A stretch of DNA of 5,431 nucleotides. Origin: Gammaproteobacteria bacterium. GTDB taxonomy: Bacteria > Pseudomonadota > Gammaproteobacteria > Pseudomonadales > Azotimanducaceae. The stretch's first letter is position 1; each line of letters begins with the position of its first letter. The stretch lies in assembly GCA_018667205.1 (NCBI GenBank), contig JABIVN010000120.1, forward strand, positions 1 through 5,431, read 5' to 3'. Shown in pieces: positions 1-3,988 of this stretch. The notes below the pieces were generated by a model. That model did not search any database, was not told where the DNA came from, and worked only from the letters and a program-made list of their open reading frames with translations. A program made the translations under genes and the position numbers.

Positions 1-63
1 CACGAACTTCACCATCACTCAGCAGATGGCTTTGATGAAGTGGTACGTCGAATGCAATATTAG
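1..63 (+). CDS. C-terminal end of an unidentified protein (partial)
   Basis: Frame 1 is open from the window edge for 20 codons and ends in TAG at 61-63. The peptide is acidic to neutral, begins with a His-rich HELHHHSADG stretch, and has mostly purine-first codons in its second half, as real coding sequence does. The fragment is too short to name a family. Frame 2 is also open here, to a TAA at 80-82, but its composition is less protein-like. If the call is right, the gene lies directly upstream of the ATP-grasp ligase on the same strand, 132 bases away, and could be its partner. The minus strand cannot be excluded. Confidence 0.35.
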   Translation, partial: HELHHHSADGFDEVVRRMQY

Positions 64-78
64 ACATCAGTTTTTTCG

Positions 79-107
79 TTAACCAGGATAAATGAAGACT
101 CTATTAT
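79..107 (+). promoter_or_regulatory. Possible sigma70 promoter for the ATP-grasp ligase gene
   Basis: A -35-like TTAACC at 79-84 is separated by 17 bases from a -10-like TATTAT at 102-107 (five of six consensus bases). Transcription would start near 114 and give a leader of about 80 bases that includes the tandem repeat. This is a consensus match only. The upstream gene may instead read through. Confidence 0.35.
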
Positions 108-164
108 AGCGCAGCCAAAGCCGGTAAAGTCACCGTTGCTTTAGACAGAATGCATAGATTTCAC

Positions 165-197
165 TACATCGTTTTAAATACATCGTTTTAAATACAT
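165..197 (+). repeat. 14-bp tandem repeat reaching the start codon
   Basis: The unit TACATCGTTTTAAA occurs perfectly at 165-178 and 179-192. A third partial copy, TACAT, runs at 193-197, so the AT of the ATG at 196-198 belongs to the repeat. It occupies the place where a Shine-Dalgarno sequence would be expected, and none is visible. A change in copy number would alter the leader without touching the reading frame. Confidence 0.85.
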
Positions 198-1131
198 GGC
201 TCGCATAGCACTGCTGATACAGAAGACGCCGACACTGGAAGATGGTAATTATCTTAGGTTCGCCCGTGAGCTGAATAAGTCAGGCCACAGCACCGACATT
301 TTGTTTATTGATTCCCTCAGACTCATTGCGGGCAGGGTTACGGCTGACGCATTTTCCTGGCGCTCACACCTAAAGTCGGGCTCACCGCTACCGACAAGCG
401 CTGAATGTAAAATCGATCACGACGTTATTTGGATTCTTGGCCTGGGTGATCGAGAGAACTTCCTCGACAAATACCAGTTACTCTACGCCTTGCCTGAAAA
501 ATGCAAAATCGTCAACTCACTTGACGCCATCATGCACCTTAAGAGCAAGTATTATCTTGCCAGCCAGGGCGACCAATTCCCAAGTCCGGAAACCTACGCG
601 TCGACCTCTGCGGAAGAACTGATCAGTATTGTTGAAGCTAACCAAGGAAAATGGATTGTAAAACCACCCGCGGGGAGCTTGGGTAGGGACGTCTACCTGA
701 CGCACGCCGGAGACAGTCAACTGAAGGTGATTATTAAGCGACTCTGTGGCGCAGATAACAGCCGCTACACCATGCTTCAACGGTATCTTCCAGAGATCGA
801 GCAAGGCGAGAAACGAGTTTTACTGGCCGGCGGCCGGGTGATCGGACAATACCTGCGTCGTTCAGCAGGGGATCACCGCACCAACATCACGGCTGGGGCA
901 AAAACAGAGCCCTGCGACCTCTCTGTGCCAGAACGCCACTATTGCACCAAATTGGCCCAACAAATACTGTCGAAAGGCGCCTGGTTCGCTGGAGTAGACC
1001 TTGTTTACCCTTGGCTTATCGAAGTTAATGTGATTAATCCGGGAGGAATTACCACCATTCATGAGCTCACAGGTTGTGACCTGAGCGAAAAAGTCGTCGA
1101 AGCAGTAATGACTAGCCTAGATCACGCCTGA
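196..1131 (+). CDS. ATP-grasp ligase, glutathione synthetase (GshB)-like
   Basis: The 311-residue protein is close to the length of bacterial GshB (about 316). An N-terminal pre-ATP-grasp domain (about 1-120) is followed by the ATP-grasp fold. Visible features include WIVKPPAG at 153-160 with the nucleotide-binding Lys156, a glycine-rich SLGRD loop at 161-165, LQRYLPEIEQGEKR at 194-207 matching the GshB segment that ends in a conserved GDKR, Asn230, Asp268, and the metal-binding IEVNVINPGG at 275-284 with Glu276 and Asn278. This family joins a carboxylate to an amine using ATP in the cytoplasm; GshB adds glycine to gamma-glutamylcysteine. The ATG at 196 gives a normal beta-strand N-terminus (MARIALLIQ) but has no clear ribosome-binding site. 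Sequence differs enough from classical GshB that the substrate could be another dipeptide or amino acid; a RimK-like ligase is the main alternative. The tRNA promoter starts six bases after its stop codon. Confidence 0.8.
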   Translation: MARIALLIQKTPTLEDGNYLRFARELNKSGHSTDILFIDSLRLIAGRVTADAFSWRSHLKSGSPLPTSAECKIDHDVIWILGLGDRENFLDKYQLLYALPEKCKIVNSLDAIMHLKSKYYLASQGDQFPSPETYASTSAEELISIVEANQGKWIVKPPAGSLGRDVYLTHAGDSQLKVIIKRLCGADNSRYTMLQRYLPEIEQGEKRVLLAGGRVIGQYLRRSAGDHRTNITAGAKTEPCDLSVPERHYCTKLAQQILSKGAWFAGVDLVYPWLIEVNVINPGGITTIHELTGCDLSEKVVEAVMTSLDHA

Positions 1132-1136
1132 GATCC

Positions 1137-1164
1137 TTGAACTTTGGTCGGGAATCGGTATGAT
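1137..1164 (+). promoter_or_regulatory. Promoter of the tRNA-Lys gene
   Basis: TTGAAC at 1137-1142 and TATGAT at 1159-1164 are separated by 16 bases. They are followed by the GC-rich discriminator AGCGGCC at 1165-1171, which is typical of stringently controlled stable-RNA promoters. Transcription should start near 1171, leaving a leader of about 10 bases before the mature tRNA. The -35 box begins just after the stop codon of the ligase gene. Confidence 0.75.
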
Positions 1165-1180
1165 AGCGGCCTTTCCTTTC

Positions 1181-1256
1181 GGGCCGTTAGCTCAGTCGGT
1201 AGAGCAGTTGGCTTTTAACCAATTGGTCCCGCGTTCGAGTCGCGGACGGCCCACCA
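1181..1256 (+). tRNA. tRNA-Lys (anticodon UUU)
   Basis: All arms pair. The acceptor GGGCCGT at 1181-1187 pairs fully with ACGGCCC at 1246-1252. The D stem is GCTC/GAGC (1190-1193 with 1202-1205). The anticodon stem is GTTGG/CCAAT (1207-1211 with 1219-1223) around the loop CTTTTAA, with TTT at 1214-1216. The variable loop has five bases. The T stem CCGCG/CGCGG encloses TTCGAGT at 1234-1240. The discriminator is A1253, and CCA is encoded at 1254-1256. A UUU anticodon reads AAA and AAG as lysine. The gene is a single unit with its own promoter and terminator, and no second tRNA follows. Confidence 0.97.
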
Positions 1257-1293
1257 AATACGGGGCTTCCAGCAGGTTGCCCCCGTATTTTTT
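1256..1293 (+). terminator. Intrinsic terminator of the tRNA-Lys gene
   Basis: AAATACGGGG at 1256-1265 pairs perfectly over 10 bp with CCCCGTATTT at 1281-1290 around a 15-base loop. The 3' arm runs into T1288-T1293. The stem begins at the last A of the tRNA CCA end. Confidence 0.9.
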
Positions 1294-1461
1294 CCCGCTG
1301 GTAAAAATCTTCCCAGCATGTGGTCGAGATCCCGCTGCCCCTAGTGCCCTATTACATTAGGTCACCTGTCGTTACATTAGTACACATTTGCTTCAATCCC
1401 TGCTTACAAAACGCCCCTAAACTTTCATCCAATCAAACCAATACGCAAACGGGTGAACGAT
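1294..1461. other. Spacer with a 9-bp direct repeat at 20-bp period
   Basis: No gene is supported between the tRNA terminator and the lipoprotein start. TTACATTAG occurs at 1352-1360 and again at 1372-1380, exactly 20 bases apart, so both copies face nearly the same side of the helix. This could be a protein-binding site for control of the lipoprotein gene. No convincing -35/-10 pair was found nearby, so the lipoprotein promoter is unassigned. Confidence 0.5.
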
Positions 1462-1722
1462 ATGTACAAAACGATGCTGGCTTCCCTAATCATCGCGCTT
1501 ACTACAGGGTGCTCTACTTACAGCGGCACACAAGCTACGGCTGAAATGGAATTCTGCTGGGAAAGAGGCATGAACTTTCAATGGATTGAAGAGTTTGATG
1601 CGGGTTGCGTTGAACCGAATTCTGATGTTAAACCCATGCGCATTGCTAAAATAAAATGGTTAGAAGCGAATATGGCTCCGATGGCTAGAAATGCTCCTCA
1701 AGGCGACACGAGAAACATCTAG
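1462..1722 (+). CDS. Small predicted lipoprotein of unknown function
   Basis: The 86-residue protein starts at ATG 1462. GGGTGA at 1451-1456 is a usable ribosome-binding site five bases upstream of that ATG. A GTG at 1453 in the same frame would add three residues but overlaps this site, so 1462 is preferred. The N-terminus is Lys followed by a short hydrophobic run and then LTTGC, with Cys17 as the likely lipidated residue. The -3 position is Thr rather than Leu, so the lipobox is imperfect. The mature part of about 70 residues has two further cysteines (Cys32 and Cys49), which could form a disulfide in the periplasm, and is rich in Trp, Met and acidic residues (WERGMNFQWIEEFDAGC). I recognise no family. 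It stands alone between the tRNA and the convergent MaoC-like gene. Confidence 0.65.
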   Translation: MYKTMLASLIIALTTGCSTYSGTQATAEMEFCWERGMNFQWIEEFDAGCVEPNSDVKPMRIAKIKWLEANMAPMARNAPQGDTRNI

Positions 1723-1750
1723 GCTACTGCCCGGTAATAAGTACCTTCTT

Positions 1751-1773
1751 GACATCCTTCTGCACGGATGGTC
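1751..1773. other. Imperfect hairpin between convergent genes
   Basis: CATCC at 1753-1757 pairs with GGATG at 1766-1770. Two outer pairs (GA with TC) extend the stem after a one-base bulge. It lies in the 114-base gap between the convergent lipoprotein and MaoC-like genes, but neither strand has a T-run after it. It is at most a weak transcript end or decay barrier. The rest of the gap shows nothing recognisable. Confidence 0.3.
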
Positions 1774-1836
1774 CGCTGGGGAAAGTATTGGACTCGTTAG
1801 GTTTCCTGTGATTACTGTGACGGCTTACTGACAACA

Positions 1837-2322
1837 CTAAGACCTGTCGGGGTACCAGTAACTCAGGTATTCAGCGTAGAGCGCATAATCACGCTTGCCT
1901 TCAACCTCAACCTGGTGGGCAGTCGTCAACAGGGTTTCTCCATTTCCCTTGCCCTGTGCCTTCAGCAAGGACACATGGGATCGGAGTCGAACGCCGTCCC
2001 CAATCACCACGGGCTTTAGCACGCGTACTTTATCCAGACCATAATTCAGGGAATAAGCCCCGTCGACAGGGCGCAGACCCGCACTCTCAAAAAAATACGA
2101 ACATAACGCTATCATGTGAAAGCCATGAATCAGCGTTCCACCATAGGGCGTCGTTTTTCCATACTCAGGATCGCAATGCCCAGGCTTGGCCCATCGAGTC
2201 ACTTCACCAAAGAGGTTAACCTGAACCTGATCGATGTCGACCCATTCACTGACGCCCAGAGGATGACCCACAAACTCCTGGATATTGCTCAAACGGAACC
2301 GCTTGATGTTTGTGTCACTCAA
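1837..2322 (-). CDS. MaoC/NodN-type hot-dog fold dehydratase-like protein
   Basis: The 161-residue single hot-dog domain resembles NodN/MaoC-type (R)-specific enoyl-CoA hydratases, which hydrate 2-enoyl-CoA thioesters in the cytoplasm. Segments seen are GVSEWVDIDQVQVNLF at 23-38, GHCDPE at 48-53, PYGGTLIHGFHMIAL at 59-73, and NYGLDKVRVLKPVVIGDGVR at 93-112. The start is TTG at 2322-2320: AGGAGA lies seven bases upstream on the minus strand, and homology begins just after. An ORF open to 2517 would add 65 unrelated residues. The family's catalytic His is present as His49, but the partner Asp five residues before it aligns with Trp44. The protein may therefore be inactive as a hydratase or use another chemistry. 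Length is normal for the family. It is the last gene of the minus-strand block; no terminator is visible after it. Confidence 0.8.
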   Translation of the reverse strand: MSDTNIKRFRLSNIQEFVGHPLGVSEWVDIDQVQVNLFGEVTRWAKPGHCDPEYGKTTPYGGTLIHGFHMIALCSYFFESAGLRPVDGAYSLNYGLDKVRVLKPVVIGDGVRLRSHVSLLKAQGKGNGETLLTTAHQVEVEGKRDYALYAEYLSYWYPDRS

Positions 2323-2330
2323 GGCTCTTC

Positions 2331-2336
2331 TCCTGA
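2331..2336 (-). promoter_or_regulatory. Ribosome-binding site deciding the TTG start of the MaoC-like gene
   Basis: On the minus strand, AGGAGA precedes the TTG codon at 2322-2320 by about seven bases. It is the strongest Shine-Dalgarno match in the window and is the main reason for choosing the 161-residue form over the longer open frame. Confidence 0.7.
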
Positions 2337-2409
2337 AGCCCCAGTAAGAATACCAGGGGCTTTTATGATGATACTGATGGCAGTTCAGACACGTGTTGTT
2401 AACCTTCCG

Positions 2410-2427
2410 GGACCCGGACCCGGACCC
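2410..2427. repeat. Three tandem copies of GGACCC
   Basis: GGACCC is repeated three times without error at 2410-2427. Read on the minus strand it gives Gly-Ser or Gly-Pro dipeptides depending on frame. It lies inside the frame-broken cytochrome-like stretch. A hexamer repeat can gain or lose units without changing frame, so it does not explain the frame breaks. Confidence 0.85.
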
Positions 2428-2540
2428 ATAACCGCTACTATCGTTTTTCTTATCATGGGGCTTCAAGCCCCGCCGCAGCCCCAACCGATGTATCCGAAGA
2501 TTCGTTCTTGGGAACATGGCACGTCAGGCGGTTTCCGAGT

Positions 2541-2705
2541 TCATTCAACCTGATCAAGTGTGACTCTCGGGTGACATTCACCGCAGACTGGTGCGGAACA
2601 AGGCCAATCTTTCTGGGAAAATCCGTCATGTGAAGTGTCCTCTTTCGCATGCTCTACGTTGATGACAAAGATGAGTAATACCAACCAGGAGACTGCCACT
2701 TTCAT
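2541..2705 (-). CDS. Short exported protein with one CXXCH haem motif (possibly truncated cytochrome c)
   Basis: ATG at 2705-2703 opens a 54-codon frame ending in TGA at 2543-2541. The N-terminus is Met-Lys followed by a hydrophobic segment (about 3-16) and VEHA at 17-20, like a Sec signal peptide, although Glu at -3 is a poor cleavage context. The mature part has about 34 residues and contains CGECH at 41-45, the covalent haem c attachment motif, plus a Cys at 36. Such a protein would act in the periplasm in electron transfer. A single-haem mature protein of this size would be unusually small, and the following sequence carries further haem-like motifs in other frames, so this is probably the intact N-terminal part of a broken gene. 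A good promoter lies about 30 bases upstream. The ribosome-binding site is weak (GGAG, 11 bases away). Confidence 0.5.
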   Translation of the reverse strand: MKVAVSWLVLLIFVINVEHAKEDTSHDGFSQKDWPCSAPVCGECHPRVTLDQVE

Positions 2706-2734
2706 GTTCTAAAGCACTCCGTATTGGGAGCACC

Positions 2735-2763
2735 GTTATGTCGGCAAAGGTTCACAGTGTCAA
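2735..2763 (-). promoter_or_regulatory. Sigma70 promoter for the CXXCH protein and MaoC-like gene
   Basis: On the minus strand a perfect TTGACA at 2763-2758 is followed after 17 bases by CATAAC at 2740-2735 (four of six -10 bases). Transcription would start near 2728, about 23 bases before the ATG at 2705. This separates the cytochrome/MaoC unit from DedA-rhodanese, although read-through remains possible because no clear terminator was found between them. Confidence 0.6.
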
Positions 2764-2794
2764 TAAAGCAGAAAAAATCGTGCAAGGATCCCAG

Positions 2795-2806
2795 CCCTTC
2801 GAAGGG
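2795..2806. other. 12-bp perfect palindrome
   Basis: CCCTTCGAAGGG is a perfect inverted repeat and could form a short stable hairpin in RNA of either strand. It lies 68 bases past the final DedA-rhodanese stop on the minus strand. A T-rich stretch follows only about 20 bases later, so it is a weak terminator candidate or a protein-binding site. Confidence 0.35.
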
Positions 2807-2873
2807 ACAGGCTTTGTGACGCCGCTGATTTTACGCCTCTCTCAAGCGAGCCGGGAAGGTTTGTCTGCCCAAC

Positions 2874-3818
2874 TCACTCCTGTCCCTGCACCATCTCCGT
2901 TTCATAACCTGCGTCTTTCCAGGCCTCAATACCGCCCTCCATAGGATAGACCCTGGAAATTCCAAGTCGCTTTAACTTGAGAGCCACACGGGCACTCGAG
3001 GCTTCGCTTGGTCAGCTACAGTAGAGAACAATGTCGCTGTCCTTGGGGATACTCCCATTGTGTCTATCAATTGACTCCATCGGGACACGCAAGGCACCTG
3101 GCACCAGGTGTGGAAACGCATCAAAATCATAGTCATGCCGTAGATCAAGGATGTGAAAATCATCACCCTCGCTAATACGCTGCCGGACGTCTTCAGGTGT
3201 TAGTCTTCTCATCCGCAGTGAACGTAAAAAACGCTGCTGCGTAACAATCTTGTAAATAAAGTAGGCAGCGACGATTCCGCCTAAAAACAACCCTGCGATC
3301 AGGCCAGCGTCTGCGGCTTTTTGGGCAATAAGCTCTAACTCGGTATGGAAATAGAATCCTACCAGGACAAAAAAAGCTACCCAGGCCAAAGTGCCGACCA
3401 GGTCGAGGATAAAAAAGACCAGCATACTCATCCCTGTAAGGCCCGACATTGGCGGTGCGAGCGTCTGAAGCCCGGGAATGAATTTAGCCAGAACCACCGA
3501 CAAAGGTCCCAGCTTTTTGAACAGGGCTTCGGTGTCCCGCACACAATAATCAGGTTCAAGCGACAAGATGCAAAGAAGATGCAGTACACGAGCCCCACGA
3601 AGCCGCCCTAGCCAGAACCAAAAAAGATCAATAGGTACCGTTGCCAGCGTACACACAACGAAGATCCCTAAAAGGCTGAGTTCCCCAGTACCGGCGAGCG
3701 CCCCTGCGGCCAGCAGCAGCGGCAATGTCGGCAAAGGTAATCCTGCCTGGTCAAGTGCAACCCACGCGAAAATGACCACGTAACCGTGCTCAACCAAAAA
3801 CTGCAAAAATTCTGTCAT
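2874..3818 (-). CDS. DedA-family membrane protein fused to a rhodanese domain, with an in-frame TGA at codon 269 (possible selenoprotein)
   Basis: Residues 1-200 form a DedA/SNARE-associated membrane domain with several hydrophobic helices, the LDQAGLPLPTLP segment at 22-33 and the family signature KFIPGLQTLAPPMSG at 112-126. A rhodanese domain follows from about 205 (LTPEDVRQRI, then HILDLR at 222-227 and PGALRVPM at 240-247), facing the cytoplasm. DedA proteins are linked to lipid transport and membrane energetics; rhodaneses carry sulfur on an active-site Cys, here Cys267 in LYCS. Codon 269 is TGA (3014-3012). Frame then continues with PSEASSARVALKLKRLGIS, EGGIEAW and a TGA stop at 2876-2874, completing a normal rhodanese. 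Stopping at codon 268 would remove half of the active-site loop and the last helices. Relatives, as recalled, have a second Cys at 269. Readings are Sec insertion, nonsense mutation, or sequence error. The ATG at 3818 has AAAGGG five bases upstream and overlaps the stop of a possible short upstream ORF. Confidence 0.8.
2962..3011 (-). promoter_or_regulatory. Candidate bacterial SECIS stem-loop directly after the in-frame TGA
   Basis: Numbering bases after the TGA on the minus strand, an inner stem pairs 12-13, 15-17 and 19-21 with 35-36, 31-33 and 27-29 (CT, GAG and GCC with AG, CTC and GGC), with single mismatches at 14/34 and 18/30. The apical loop is CGTGT (plus positions 2990-2986). An outer stem pairs CCAAGCG at 1-7 with bases 43-50, with one A bulged. 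Known bacterial SECIS elements sit roughly 16-37 bases after UGA and have a G among the first loop bases; here G is at loop position 2, base 23. This was folded by eye only. Confidence 0.4.
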
Positions 3819-3988
3819 TTAAGCCCTTTCATCGCTTCAAGTGCTACTCTGCCTGAAGCAGCAATCAAGTCACCCGCGACAGGCATTTCTTGTAATGATA
3901 GTCGTGGCAAGATAGCCACACAGTCTGTGCTTTTGGAGCCGGATGCACCAATACATTTAAACTGGATCAAATTTCTTGTTCGAACCAC
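3815..3988 (-). CDS. Possible short ORF translationally coupled to DedA-rhodanese
   Basis: On the minus strand a frame is open from a TAG at 4006-4004 to a TGA at 3817-3815. The stop overlaps the DedA start as ATGA, the usual layout of coupled genes. A GTG at 3988-3986 with AAGG nine bases upstream gives 57 residues; a TTG at 3994 would give 59. The peptide has ordinary protein composition, with GASGSKSTDC in the middle and GDLIAASGRVALEAMKGLK at the end, but I recognise no family. It overlaps the first codons of the P450 gene on the opposite strand and fills the divergent spacer where the P450 promoter must lie. It may be a real small gene, the tail of a gene cut by rearrangement, or chance. 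Confidence 0.25.
   Translation of the reverse strand: MVRTRNLIQFKCIGASGSKSTDCVAILPRLSLQEMPVAGDLIAASGRVALEAMKGLK

Larger units (their letters stand above)
2323..2540 (-). pseudogene. Frame-broken remnant of a c-type cytochrome-like coding region
   Basis: Downstream of the short CXXCH protein, two more haem-type motifs appear on the same strand in other frames. RLTCH followed by VPKN lies at 2530-2516, where one base (CGC for TGC) would restore CLTCH. CLNCHQYHH lies at 2391-2377 and beyond, in a third frame. Together with CGECH at 2585-2571, this makes three haem-like sites in about 210 bases on one strand across all three frames. The simplest reading is a small multihaem cytochrome broken by two frameshifts and a point change, or an assembly with indel errors. 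No intact frame covers all three motifs. The last frame runs open into the MaoC-like gene. The exact cytochrome family cannot be named. Confidence 0.4.

Noticed and set aside
95..190. Short open frame in the leader of the ligase gene
   Set aside because: It is about 31 codons with no start codon or ribosome-binding site near its beginning. Its end lies in the tandem repeat. The length is expected by chance.
1160..1544. Two overlapping plus-strand ORFs across the tRNA and following spacer
   Set aside because: The first is translated through the tRNA-Lys gene and its terminator. The second overlaps the lipoprotein gene in another frame and has no ribosome-binding site.
1749..1777. TTGACA at 1749-1754 as a plus-strand promoter
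   Set aside because: There is no -10-like hexamer at 16-18 bases spacing, and no plus-strand gene follows it.
2323..2517. 65-residue N-terminal extension of the MaoC-like protein back to an ATG at 2517
   Set aside because: The extension has no similarity to the family and a low-complexity Gly-Ser repeat. A strong AGGAGA lies right before the TTG at 2322, where homology starts.
2738..2944. Plus-strand ORF of 68 codons
   Set aside because: It covers the antisense of the DedA-rhodanese C-terminus and the minus-strand promoter. Its sequence looks like no protein, and the opposite strand explains the bases better.
3345..3783. Plus-strand ORFs opposite the DedA gene
   Set aside because: They are antisense shadows of a well-supported membrane-protein gene and have no protein-like features.
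3012..3818. DedA protein ending at codon 268 as a complete natural product
   Set aside because: The rhodanese loop would be cut directly after the active-site Cys, while the same frame continues with recognisable rhodanese sequence to a second stop.
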